Assembly: GCA_050290245.1 (NCBI GenBank)
Contig: JBNKHH010000013.1
Coordinates: 1 to 64,000 of the forward strand
From: JBNKHH01 sp050290245
GTDB lineage: Bacteria; Pseudomonadota; Alphaproteobacteria; Rhodobacterales; Rhodobacteraceae
Direction of reading: 5' to 3'
Length of the DNA: 64,000 nucleotides
In this document: one piece after another, positions 42,702-51,453 of the stretch
Layout of the letters: each line of letters begins with the position of its first letter
How positions within the stretch are numbered: position 1 is the stretch's first letter
Program-made: the position numbers and the translations under genes
The notes under the pieces: model-generated
Database searches by the model: none
The model's input: only the letters and a program-made list of their open reading frames with translations
Told to the model about the DNA's origin: nothing

Positions 42702-44654
42702 ATGACGAACGTAACTGTCGAAGTGAGGGATGGGCTTGGCTGGGTCACTATCGACAATCCCCCGGTCAATGCTTTGGGGCACGCTGTGCGGCAGGGACTG
42801 TTGGATGCGGTGGCTGAGGTTGCGCATGCGGACGTGCGCGCCGTGGTGCTGACCGGGGCTGGTCGCGCCTTTGTGGCCGGGGCGGATATTCGCGAACTCG
42901 GCGAAACTCCCGTTGCGCCATATCTGCCTGACGTTCTGGCGGCAATTGCTGCCTCCGAGGTGCCGTGGGTCGCGGCGATCAACGGCACGGCGCTTGGTGG
43001 CGGTCTGGAGCTGGCGATGGCCTGCCACGCAAGGATCGCTGTGCCGTCGGCCAAGCTCGGACTGCCAGAAGTCAATATCGGGATCATTCCCGGGTCCGGC
43101 GGCACGGTTCGATTGCCGCGCCTGGTCCCGATGGCAACGGCGATCAAGCTGGTCACCGGCGGCAAGCCCATCGGCGCGTCCGAAGCATTGAACGCCCGGT
43201 TGATCGACCGTGTCGCCGCGGACGATCTGCGGGCCGAGGCGTCCACGATGGCAAACGAACTGGCGGCGACCGGTCGGCCCAAGCCGGCGCTGGACCGCGA
43301 TCTGGTCGAAGGAGACCCCATCGACTGGGACGCGCAGGCCGCGCAGTTGCGCAAACGCAGCCGGGGTGCCGCAGCTCCGCTCGAGGCGCTTGAATCCCTG
43401 AAATGCGCGGCACACGACCCGGTCGATGACGCCCTCGCAGGCGAACGGGAGCGATTTCTTCGCCTCGCGGCGTCGGACGAGGCGGCGGCATTGCGGCATG
43501 TCTTTTTTGCGGAACGCGGAGCGGGTCAGGCGCTGAAACAGGCCGATGCAACGCCTGCCGACCTGTCGCGCGTGGGCGTGATCGGCGGCGGCACAATGGG
43601 GGCGGGGATCGCCACGGCTCTGCTTCTGGCTGGATCGCAGGTTTGTCTGATCGAGCGCGACGCCGAGGCCGCGAATGCCGCAAAGACCCGCGTTGCCGAC
43701 ACGATCGCTGCCAGCGTCAAGCGCGGCGCGGTCGCGGCGGCCAAAGGCGACGCCGCACTGACAGGCCTGAGCACCGATACGGACTATGCAGCTCTGGCGG
43801 ATTGTCCCTTGGTGATCGAGGCGGTGTTCGAGGATATGGGCGTCAAGCGGGAGGTTTTTTCGAAACTGGACGCCGTGATGCCCGCAGAGGCGATCCTGGC
43901 AACAAACACATCCTACCTCGATGTGAACGTGTTGGCAGAGACGACGAAAGACCCGTCGCGCATTCTGGGGCTGCATTTCTTTTCACCTGCCCATGTCATG
44001 AAGCTTCTCGAAGTGGTGCGCGGAGACGCCACCGGGGCGCGGGCGCTGGCGACCGGTGGGGCGCTTGCCAAGCTCTTGCGCAAGATCGCGGTGGTCGCCG
44101 GGGTCTGCGACGGCTTCATCGGCAACCGGATCATGGCAGCCTACCGGCGGGACTGCGAATTCATGCTGGAAGAGGGTGCACTGCCGCATGAGATTGACGC
44201 AGCGATGCAGGAATTCGGATTTGCCATGGGGATTTACGCCGTTCAGGACATGAGCGGGCTGGATATCGCCTGGGCGCAGCGCAAGGCACACGCGCCGCAT
44301 CGCGACCCTGCCGAGCGTTATGCCCATATCGCTGACCGCCTCTGCGAGGCCGGACGACTGGGGCGCAAGACTGGCAAGGGGTGGTATGACTATTCCACCG
44401 GCAAGGCCGAGATCGACCCCGAGGTAACGCGGATCATCGAGGAAGAAAGCGCAAAGGCGGGGCGGACGCGACGGGCGTTCTCTGCCTCGGATATCGTGAC
44501 GCGCATCCTTGCCACCATGCAAAGCGAAGGACAGGCGGTTCTTGACGAGGGAATTGCGGAGAGCCGGGACGATATCGATGTGGTGATGATCACTGGCTAT
44601 GGATTCCCGCGGCACAAGGGTGGGCCGATGTATATGGCACGCCACAAGGGATAG
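42702..44654 (+). CDS. Bifunctional enoyl-CoA hydratase/3-hydroxyacyl-CoA dehydrogenase
   Basis: This 650-residue fusion has an N-terminal crotonase domain (GAGRAFVAGADIREL oxyanion loop, LGLPEVNIGIIPGSGGTVRLPR with the catalytic Glu), followed from about residue 285 by a 3-hydroxyacyl-CoA dehydrogenase: VGVIGGGTMGAGIATALLLAG for NAD, ILGLHFFSPAHVMKLLEVVRG with the catalytic His, and GFIGNRIMAAYRRDCEFMLEEGALP. It is about 65 residues shorter than E. coli FadJ. It carries out the hydration and dehydrogenation steps of beta-oxidation. It stands 168 bases before the TTT operon and may act on that operon's CoA esters. Confidence 0.95.
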   Translation: MTNVTVEVRDGLGWVTIDNPPVNALGHAVRQGLLDAVAEVAHADVRAVVLTGAGRAFVAGADIRELGETPVAPYLPDVLAAIAASEVPWVAAINGTALGGGLELAMACHARIAVPSAKLGLPEVNIGIIPGSGGTVRLPRLVPMATAIKLVTGGKPIGASEALNARLIDRVAADDLRAEASTMANELAATGRPKPALDRDLVEGDPIDWDAQAAQLRKRSRGAAAPLEALESLKCAAHDPVDDALAGERERFLRLAASDEAAALRHVFFAERGAGQALKQADATPADLSRVGVIGGGTMGAGIATALLLAGSQVCLIERDAEAANAAKTRVADTIAASVKRGAVAAAKGDAALTGLSTDTDYAALADCPLVIEAVFEDMGVKREVFSKLDAVMPAEAILATNTSYLDVNVLAETTKDPSRILGLHFFSPAHVMKLLEVVRGDATGARALATGGALAKLLRKIAVVAGVCDGFIGNRIMAAYRRDCEFMLEEGALPHEIDAAMQEFGFAMGIYAVQDMSGLDIAWAQRKAHAPHRDPAERYAHIADRLCEAGRLGRKTGKGWYDYSTGKAEIDPEVTRIIEEESAKAGRTRRAFSASDIVTRILATMQSEGQAVLDEGIAESRDDIDVVMITGYGFPRHKGGPMYMARHKG

Positions 44655-44821
44655 CGGGCGGACTTGGTCAAGGTCCTGGGGCGCAACAACGCGTCATGGC
44701 CAATGCGTGGGGTCGATCAGGCAAACAAATACTCAGTTCACGAAGCACGCCCCGATTTACGAGAATGACAGTCAGGAGTGAAGCCTCAGCCCCGAATGGT
44801 GCTTTGGCGAGGGAGGATCGA

Positions 44822-45322
44822 ATGGAAGACTACAAGAAAGCCCTGGGCTGGCGGCTCAACTGGGATGTGCTACGCGGCTCATTGCCGGTGCTGGATCTGG
44901 TTGGATGCGCCGCGCTTCTGTGGGTGTTTTGGGAATATTACTCCCAGGCAACAGCTTTGCCGTCACCGCTGAACAAGATCGACATTGGCGCCGGCGGCTT
45001 TCCATATCTTCTGGCGTTGGCGACCCTGATCGCGATCTGTGCCGTGGCCATTGCCGCCATCGTGCGGATTTTGGACCCGGTGCCTGTCAACTGGGTCTCG
45101 ATCCGGCGGCCGATTTTCGTTTTGGCGACGATGGGTCTGCTCATCCTCCAGTCGATCTATTTCGAGGAGCTGGGCACGCTGCCGAGTGTGCTGATCTTCG
45201 CATTCCTCACAATGCTGGCCTGCGGAGAACGCCGACCGCTTCACCTGATCGGTGTTCCAGTCGCGCTCGGCGCCTTCATCTATGTCATTTTCAATCTGGC
45301 GCTCGACGTCAACCTGCCCTGA
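44822..45322 (+). CDS. tctB: TTT transporter small membrane subunit TctB
   Basis: The protein has 166 residues from the ATG at 44822, chosen because GGGAGG lies just upstream. It has four hydrophobic segments in the TctB pattern: VLDLVGCAALLWVFWEYY, GAGGFPYLLALATLIAICAVAIA, a central FVLATMGLLILQSIYFEELGTLPS and VPVALGAFIYVIFNLALDVNLP. TctB is the accessory subunit of tripartite tricarboxylate importers. Normally the binding protein comes first; here the order is B-A-C. The gene precedes TctA by 10 bases. Confidence 0.9.
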   Translation: MEDYKKALGWRLNWDVLRGSLPVLDLVGCAALLWVFWEYYSQATALPSPLNKIDIGAGGFPYLLALATLIAICAVAIAAIVRILDPVPVNWVSIRRPIFVLATMGLLILQSIYFEELGTLPSVLIFAFLTMLACGERRPLHLIGVPVALGAFIYVIFNLALDVNLP

Positions 45323-45332
45323 GGGTCCAAAG

Positions 45333-46829
45333 ATGCTTGAGAATCTTGCAATCGGTTTTTCCGCATTCGGCGATCCAATGGTGTGGTTCGCCCTCCTTTT
45401 CGGCGCTTTGGCCGGTTACCTGATCGGGGCTATTCCCGGTCTTGGCCCAAGCCTCGGTGTCGCGCTGTTGATCCCGTTCACCTATGGGATGGACCCGGTG
45501 GTCTCCATCGTGGGCCTAGTCGCGCTCTATGCAGCTGCCGAGTATGGCGGTGCCATCACCGCGATCCTCATCAACTCTCCGGGCACCGCCGCCGCGGTTG
45601 CGACGTCCTGGGACGGATACCCGCTGACGCAACAGGGACGGACAGGCGAGGCGCTGACCGTTTCCATCCTGTCATCCGGCGCCGGCATTTTCATCTCCAC
45701 CCTGTTTCTGATCCTGACCGCCGTGCCGCTGTCGGAGTTCGCGCTCCGCTTCGGCCCCGGCGAATACTTTGCCCTGGCCCTGGTCGGGCTGAGCCTCGTG
45801 GCTGGCTTGTCCGAAGGATCGCCGCTGAAAGGGACGGTTGCCATGGGCATCGGTCTCGCGCTGGCAACGATCGGACTGGACGTGCAGACCGGTGTGCCGC
45901 GTTTCACAATGGGCAATCCCGAGTTCTTCGAGGGCCTTCCCCTCGTGCCCGTTTTGTTGGGTCTCTACGCGCTGTCCGAAGTGTTGTTCATGATCGAGGA
46001 TGGCCCGTCGGAGAAACTGAAGAGCGCGCCTATCGGTGGTTTGCTAGCTTTGCCAGTCAAAGTCATCTTGGGCCTCAAGACCGCAATCGTGCGCAGTTCG
46101 GTGCTGGGCTATGCGATCGGGGTCATTCCTGGGGCGGGCGCGTCTATCGCATCCTTTGTGTCTTATGCTGTGTCCAAGCGGCTCTCCAAGACGCCCGAGC
46201 AGTTCGGCAAAGGCTCGCTCGAAGGTGTGGCGTCCTCAGAGGCTGCGAACAATTCGGCTGTGGCCGGGGCGATGGCGCCGCTGCTGGCGCTTGGTATTCC
46301 GGGCTCGCCTACGACGGCGATCATGATCGGTGCGCTGATGGTGCAGGGCATCCAGCCCGGGCCGCTTTTGTTCACCAAGTCGCCCGAGATTCCCTATACG
46401 GTCTTTGCCTCGCTCTGGGTTGGCGTGCCGGTGATGGTGCTGATCGGCCTGGCAGGGGCCAGGATCTGGGCCAAGGTCGCCAATATCCCGCGTCCGGCTA
46501 TCGCCGCGATCGTGGCAGGCATCTGCTATGTCGGCGCCTATGCGTCGCATACCACGATGTTCCCGGTCCATGTGATGACGGCCTTCGGCGTTCTTGGATA
46601 CATCCTGCGCAAGCTGGAGATTCCTCTGGCTCCGATCATCCTGGCGCTGGTTCTCGGTGAAATGATGGAGACCAACTTCCGCCGCGCACTGATCTCGAAC
46701 AAGGGCGAATGGGACATCTTCTATACCTCGCCGATGACGGTGGTCCTGATTTTGATCGCTATTCTCGCCTTTGCCTTGCCAGGCCTGTCCCAGCTGAGGG
46801 CACGTCGCGCCAAGGCCAGGGCTCTCTGA
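45333..46829 (+). CDS. tctA: TTT transporter large membrane subunit TctA
   Basis: This 498-residue protein starts at the ATG at 45333 (MLENLAIGF), 10 bases after TctB. It has about eleven or twelve hydrophobic segments and the TctA hallmarks GAIPGLGPSLGVALLIPFTYGMDP, YAAAEYGGAITAILINSPGTAAAVATSWDGYPL and, in the second half, GVIPGAGASIASFVSYAVSKRLSKTPEQFGKGS and LALGIPGSPTTAIMIGAL. It is the main cation-coupled pore of the importer. The longer frame upstream is a shadow of tctB. Confidence 0.96.
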   Translation: MLENLAIGFSAFGDPMVWFALLFGALAGYLIGAIPGLGPSLGVALLIPFTYGMDPVVSIVGLVALYAAAEYGGAITAILINSPGTAAAVATSWDGYPLTQQGRTGEALTVSILSSGAGIFISTLFLILTAVPLSEFALRFGPGEYFALALVGLSLVAGLSEGSPLKGTVAMGIGLALATIGLDVQTGVPRFTMGNPEFFEGLPLVPVLLGLYALSEVLFMIEDGPSEKLKSAPIGGLLALPVKVILGLKTAIVRSSVLGYAIGVIPGAGASIASFVSYAVSKRLSKTPEQFGKGSLEGVASSEAANNSAVAGAMAPLLALGIPGSPTTAIMIGALMVQGIQPGPLLFTKSPEIPYTVFASLWVGVPVMVLIGLAGARIWAKVANIPRPAIAAIVAGICYVGAYASHTTMFPVHVMTAFGVLGYILRKLEIPLAPIILALVLGEMMETNFRRALISNKGEWDIFYTSPMTVVLILIAILAFALPGLSQLRARRAKARAL

Positions 46830-46946
46830 CCAAAGTTTCGAGTCCCGGTTGACTGACAAACCCTCAGTTCACTTGGGCGGCGAAACATGGAAACTGAACT
46901 GGCGTGCAAGCGCCACGAACCTTGATGAATGCTATGGGAGGAAAAA

Positions 46947-47936
46947 ATGGCAATCATAGACCTCAAGAAGATGATGTTGGGCGTGACCTGCGCTGCTTCG
47001 GTGGCCCTGGGTCTGGCGCAGAGCGCGGCAGCGGACGACTGGGCACCGGAAGGTCCGGTGGAGTTCGTCCTGCACACCAAGCCCGGCGGCGGTGTGGACG
47101 TGTTCAGCCGCACGTTGGCCAAGGAGCTGGAGCCGATCATCGGCCAGTCGATCGTCGTGGTGAATGCGCCCGGCGGCGGCGGGGCCACGCAAATGGCCAA
47201 GCTTCGCGCGGCCAAGCCGGATGGACTGACGCTGGGTGTCAATACCGTAACCCACCTGACCGGAATGCAGACCAACCTGCGCGGCACCTTCTCGCCTGAT
47301 GATTTCGAGTGGATCGCCCTGGCGCAGATCGACCCGATCCTGTTCTTCGTTGCCAAGGACTCTGAGCTGAATTCGATCACCGATCTGGTTGAGCTGGCAA
47401 AATCCAATGGCGGCGAAGTCAACATCGCCGGATTCGGACCGGTCGGATCGATGCAGAATATCGGCATGTCGATGCTGGAAAAATCTGCTGGCGTGAAGTT
47501 CAACTGGGTCGCCCACCAGTCGACCCCGGACATCATCGCCGCTGTTCTGGGCGGGCACATGGATGTGGGCGTCGCCAACCTCGGCCCGGCGCTTGAGTTC
47601 TTCGAGGCCGACCGCCTGAAGGGGCTTGGCGTTCTCGGTGACAACCGCCTGTCGACGCTGCCCGATATGCAGACTTTTGGCGAGCAGGGCTATGACGTTG
47701 ACACCAGCTGGCTGCAAATCCGTGGCGTTTTTGGTCCCAAGGACATGCCGTTGGAGCTGCAACAGCAGATCGCCGACGCCATCCACAAAGCCATGGCCAG
47801 CGACAGCTACCAGACCTATGCCCGCGCTGCCGGCGTTCAGGACAGCGACTATGGTCCTGAAGAATATTCGGCCTTCATCAAGCAGATGAGCAACGTGGCT
47901 GAAGAGCAGCTGAAGGCAGCCGGCATCATTCAGTGA
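46947..47936 (+). CDS. tctC: TTT transporter substrate-binding protein TctC
   Basis: The protein has 329 residues from the ATG at 46947, directly after GGGAGGA. A signal peptide (MAIIDLKKMM-LGVTCAASVALGLAQSAAA) precedes the Bug/TctC fold: VEFVLHTKPGGGVDVFSRTLAKELEPIIG, NAPGGGGATQMAKL and IGMSMLEKSAGV. It binds the carboxylate in the periplasm. It follows TctA after a 117-base leader with a 7-base inverted repeat (CAGTTCA/TGAACTG, 46865-46901) that may hold a second promoter. A strong hairpin follows. Confidence 0.95.
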   Translation: MAIIDLKKMMLGVTCAASVALGLAQSAAADDWAPEGPVEFVLHTKPGGGVDVFSRTLAKELEPIIGQSIVVVNAPGGGGATQMAKLRAAKPDGLTLGVNTVTHLTGMQTNLRGTFSPDDFEWIALAQIDPILFFVAKDSELNSITDLVELAKSNGGEVNIAGFGPVGSMQNIGMSMLEKSAGVKFNWVAHQSTPDIIAAVLGGHMDVGVANLGPALEFFEADRLKGLGVLGDNRLSTLPDMQTFGEQGYDVDTSWLQIRGVFGPKDMPLELQQQIADAIHKAMASDSYQTYARAAGVQDSDYGPEEYSAFIKQMSNVAEEQLKAAGIIQ

Positions 47937-47948
47937 TGTCTCGCCTCC

Positions 47949-47976
47949 GGTCTCTCCGCCATTCGGTGGAGAGACC
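47949..47976 (+). terminator. Perfect hairpin after tctC
   Basis: GGTCTCTCC (47949-47957) and GGAGAGACC (47968-47976) pair perfectly, and the inner GCC/GGT adds three more pairs over an ATTC tetraloop, giving a 12-pair stem. There is no T-run. It lies between tctC and the CoA-transferase gene and may reduce read-through or stabilise the tctC message. Confidence 0.6.
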
Positions 47977-48018
47977 AACCCACCAAGATGGTTTCCCGCT
48001 TTCAGGAAGGTGTCCACC

Positions 48019-49248
48019 ATGACTGGCGCATTTTCCGGCCTCAGGGTCATTGATACGACGCATGTCCTGGCCGGACCTTATGCAAGCTATCAGATGGCGT
48101 TGCTGGGCGCCGAGGTGATCAAGCTCGAAGCTCCCAAGGACCCGGATCAGGCGCGTTTCAACGGCACCGACCGAGACTTGGTACGCGAGGGGATGGGCAC
48201 CGCATTCCTGGCACAGGGCGCTGGAAAGAAGGCGCTGGCACTCGACCTGAAATCTGAGGCGGGACGCGACGCCTTGCTGCGGCTGGCCAAGACCGCTGAC
48301 GTTTTTGTCGAAAACTACCGCCCCGGTGCATTCACGGACCTTGGTCTGGGTTATGAAGACCTCGCCGTGATCAATCCACGGCTGATCTATTGTTCGGTCT
48401 CGGCCTTTGGCGCTACTGGACCCCGCCAGCATCAGACCGGCTATGACAACGTGATCCAGGCATTTTCCGGCATCATGGACATGACCGGGCATGGGGACGA
48501 CCGTCCTTTGAAATGCGGCGCGCCTGTTGTCGACTATGCAACCGGACTCACAGCTGCCTTCGCAATTTCCGCCGCGCTCTATCAACGAGAGCGCACCGGC
48601 AAGGGCCAGAACATTGAGGTTTCGATGCTCGATGTCGCCCTGACCCTGATGACCGCGCCTGCTACCGACTTTCTCTGGACAGGTCGGCACCCCAAGGCGA
48701 AAGGCAACACCTACTCCTTCGCGACGTTGGGCATGTATCACGCGGCCGATGGTCCGCTGATGATCGCCGCTTCAAACCTGCGGCAACAACGGCGCCTTTG
48801 GATCGGGCTGGGCCGGGAAGATTTGGTCAAATCGGATAATCTGTCCCGGATCGACGATTACAAAAACGAACATGCCGTACTTTCTTCCATCATCAAAACC
48901 ATGCCCGCTGACTACTGGGAGAAGTTCTTCAACGAGCGGCGTGTTCCGGCATCCCGTATTCGCCGCCTCGAAGAGGCACTGAATGACCCGCAGGCCGAGG
49001 CCCGGGCACAGTTCTTGCGGCTCGCAGATCCAAGCGGCCGCCTGGAAGGGTTGCGGGTTCCCTCCGTCGCGTTCCGCATGTCGCAATCCGAAACGGGCGT
49101 GAGCTTCCCGCCTCAGCCGGTGGGAGCCCAGACTTCAGAGATCCTGCAGTCCGTCGGTTTCGGCGATGATGAAATCGAGGCGCTGTGCCTGGCCGGTCTT
49201 GCATTGCGGACCGCCGACACCACGATCAGCGAAAAGGTTCACGGATGA
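48019..49248 (+). CDS. CaiB/BaiF-family (type III) CoA-transferase
   Basis: The 409-residue protein starts at the ATG at 48019, with AGGAAGG eight bases upstream; a GTG at 48010 is within that site. The family start LRVIDTTHVLAGPYASYQMALLGAEVIKLE, RPGAFTDLGLGYEDL, YCSVSAFGATGP and the central YDNVIQAFSGIMDMTG are all typical of CaiB/Frc enzymes, which transfer CoA between two free acids. The C-terminal extension contains EEALNDPQAEARAQF as usual. A paralogue with the same RVIDTTHVLAGP start lies at 61178. It is coupled (four-base overlap) to the MmgE/PrpD gene and probably activates the acid taken up by TctABC. Confidence 0.93.
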   Translation: MTGAFSGLRVIDTTHVLAGPYASYQMALLGAEVIKLEAPKDPDQARFNGTDRDLVREGMGTAFLAQGAGKKALALDLKSEAGRDALLRLAKTADVFVENYRPGAFTDLGLGYEDLAVINPRLIYCSVSAFGATGPRQHQTGYDNVIQAFSGIMDMTGHGDDRPLKCGAPVVDYATGLTAAFAISAALYQRERTGKGQNIEVSMLDVALTLMTAPATDFLWTGRHPKAKGNTYSFATLGMYHAADGPLMIAASNLRQQRRLWIGLGREDLVKSDNLSRIDDYKNEHAVLSSIIKTMPADYWEKFFNERRVPASRIRRLEEALNDPQAEARAQFLRLADPSGRLEGLRVPSVAFRMSQSETGVSFPPQPVGAQTSEILQSVGFGDDEIEALCLAGLALRTADTTISEKVHG

Positions 49249-50597
49249 CGACCGCCGTCGGAAAATTGGCCGATCTTGCCGCCGGATGGCTGGATGCGTC
49301 GATAAGTGCCGATCTGCGCAACGCGGTGCATTGCGCGACGCTGGACTGGTTTGCCACGACCCTGCCAGGTACACTGCAAACCCCGGCCACGCTGTTGGCG
49401 GCAAGCGGTCTGGGCCGCAGCGGGGGCAATGCCTGGTGCTATACCAGTGAGCGGCGGATCGACCCGCGCAGCGCGGCCTTTATCAACGCAGCGGCCAGCC
49501 ACACGGTGGAGTTCGACGACATTTTCCGCGACGGCGGATACCATCCGGGCTCGCCGACCTTCGCCGCCGGCCTGGCTGTGGCCCAGGACATCGGCGCGCC
49601 GCGGGAGGCTTTCGACCGCGCTATCATCGGCGGCTACGAGGTCGGCTGTCGTATCGCGATGGCCCTGCAACCCAGCCACTATGTGAATTGGCATATCACG
49701 GGCACCGTGGGCACCTTTGGATCGGCCACTGCCGCCGCAATGCTGCTAGGCTGTGATCGCGGGGGGATCGCAAATGCCATCGCCATCGCGGCCAGCTTTG
49801 CCGGAGGGGTCCAGCAGAACCTGCAAGGTGCGAGCATGGTCAAGGCGATGCATCCCGGTCATGCTGCCGATGCAGGCATTCTTGCAGCCTATGCCGCCGC
49901 TGCCGGGGCGACCGGAGCCTTAGACAGCCTGGATGGCCCCAAAGGGTATGCCGCCGCGACAAGCGACAGCACCGGCAACTGGGAGGCAGCCTTCGAGGGG
50001 GCCGGGGAGTGGACCCCGATCACCCGCATGACGGTGAAGATCCACGGCTGCTGCGGCCATATCTTCCCCGCGCTTGACGCGTTGGAGGCCCTGCGCGCCG
50101 AACATGGCTTCGGCCCCGATGACATCGAGGCAATCCGCATTGAGGGCTATGGGCCAACCAAGGACATTTGCGATCGGCCCGATCCCCAGATCGCGCAGGA
50201 GGCGAGGTTCAGCGCGCAATATTGCCTTTCTGCACAGATGCTTTTGGGCGGCGTTCGTCTGGCCGCATTCACCCCCGAGGCGCTGGCTGATCCGGCGATC
50301 CGCGCATTGATGCCGCGTATCTCGGTCGAGCGGGCAGAGGATCTGGCCGCCGAGTATCCGCGCAAACGTATGGCCAGACTACATCTGCGGCTCAAGGACG
50401 GGCGCAGCCTGTCGCATTTTCAGCCGTCGCGGCGCGGCGACCCGGACAATCCGGTTTCCCTGGCCGATCTTCAGGCCAAATACGAAGAGCTGGTCGCACC
50501 GGTGCTGTCCGGGCCGGAATTGGAGCGCCTGCGCAAGGCAATTTTCGACGGCACCGATCTGCCCGATAACGTAACGAAGAAATGCGTTGAAACATAA
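49245..50597 (+). CDS. MmgE/PrpD-family protein
   Basis: The 450-residue protein starts at the ATG at 49245, overlapping the CoA-transferase stop. The N-terminal helical domain has ALHCATLDWFATTL-type sequence (here CATLDWFATTLPGT) and the pattern FINAAASHTVEFDDIFRDGGYHPGSPT, where the HxxEFDD segment corresponds to the family's active region; VKIHGCCGHIFPALDALEAL is the second conserved block. Known relatives dehydrate 2-methylcitrate or decarboxylate cis-aconitate. Combined with a CoA-transferase it may act on the free acid or on a branched CoA ester. Substrate is not evident. Confidence 0.9.
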   Translation: MTTAVGKLADLAAGWLDASISADLRNAVHCATLDWFATTLPGTLQTPATLLAASGLGRSGGNAWCYTSERRIDPRSAAFINAAASHTVEFDDIFRDGGYHPGSPTFAAGLAVAQDIGAPREAFDRAIIGGYEVGCRIAMALQPSHYVNWHITGTVGTFGSATAAAMLLGCDRGGIANAIAIAASFAGGVQQNLQGASMVKAMHPGHAADAGILAAYAAAAGATGALDSLDGPKGYAAATSDSTGNWEAAFEGAGEWTPITRMTVKIHGCCGHIFPALDALEALRAEHGFGPDDIEAIRIEGYGPTKDICDRPDPQIAQEARFSAQYCLSAQMLLGGVRLAAFTPEALADPAIRALMPRISVERAEDLAAEYPRKRMARLHLRLKDGRSLSHFQPSRRGDPDNPVSLADLQAKYEELVAPVLSGPELERLRKAIFDGTDLPDNVTKKCVET

Positions 50598-50641
50598 AAG
50601 AAATAGCAGTCTCGGCTGCACTTAGATGAGAAGGAAAAGCC

Positions 50642-51442
50642 ATGAACACAGCAGTTTCCCTGCCCGAGTTCATCACCGTTTCGCATAATGACGGGATCGC
50701 GACGATTACTCTGAATCGCCCGGAAAAACGCAATGCGATCAACGATCAGATGCGCGCCGAGCTGATTGCGGCCTTTGCCGAGGCGGACGCCGACAAGACG
50801 GTGCGCGCGATCATCTTGACCGGGGCGGGAAAGGGCTTCTGTTCGGGCGGCGATATTGCAGGCATGAGAGCGCGGCTCGATGCCCCTTCGGGCGAAGTCG
50901 CCTTCAACGGCTGGAAACGTCAAAAGAACACGCACCGCGGGGTTGCGGCGATCCATGGCGTAACCAAGCCCGTGATCGCGGCGGTGAATGGCGGGGCTTA
51001 CGGGCTTGGGCTCGACATGGCGCTGGCCTGCGACTTCATCATCGCGGCCGAGGGCGTGAAGATGTCGATGAGCTTTATCAAGCGCGGCCTCGTTTCCGAT
51101 GGCGGCGGCATGTATTTTCTGCCGCGCCGCGTCGGCCTGTCCAAGGCGAAGGAGCTGATCTTTTCCGCCAAGGTGGTGGAAACCGACGAGGCGCTGGCCA
51201 TCGGAATGATCGACCGCGCCGCCGCGCCCGAGGCGCTGCTGGACGAAGCCCATGCCTGGGCCAAGGAGCTGACAATCGGTTCCGCCACCGCAATCGCCCT
51301 GACCAAGGAGATCATGGATAAGACCTTTGAACGGTCGGATGAAGAGATCTTTTCCCTTGGCCGCGAAGCGCAGGCCGTTTGCTATACCACGGCCGAGCAT
51401 CGCAAATCGGTCGAAGACTTTCTCAACAAGCTGTCGAAGTAA
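50642..51442 (+). CDS. Enoyl-CoA hydratase/isomerase-family (PaaG-like) enzyme
   Basis: This 266-residue crotonase has the oxyanion-hole loops GAGKGFCSGGDIAGM and NGGAYGLGLDMALACDF. The first catalytic Glu of hydratases is not present: the segment reads FIKRGLVSDGGGMYFLPR, where a hydratase would have Glu and an isomerase such as PaaG has a single Asp (SDGGG). That makes double-bond isomerisation more likely than hydration. It follows the MmgE/PrpD gene by 44 bases, with a ribosome site GAAGGAAA before the ATG. Confidence 0.9.
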   Translation: MNTAVSLPEFITVSHNDGIATITLNRPEKRNAINDQMRAELIAAFAEADADKTVRAIILTGAGKGFCSGGDIAGMRARLDAPSGEVAFNGWKRQKNTHRGVAAIHGVTKPVIAAVNGGAYGLGLDMALACDFIIAAEGVKMSMSFIKRGLVSDGGGMYFLPRRVGLSKAKELIFSAKVVETDEALAIGMIDRAAAPEALLDEAHAWAKELTIGSATAIALTKEIMDKTFERSDEEIFSLGREAQAVCYTTAEHRKSVEDFLNKLSK

Positions 51443-51453
51443 GGACTGACGAG

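Noticed and set aside
42630..43976. 448-codon open frame on the minus strand
   Set aside because: It is antisense to the bifunctional hydratase/dehydrogenase, whose two domains are unmistakable.
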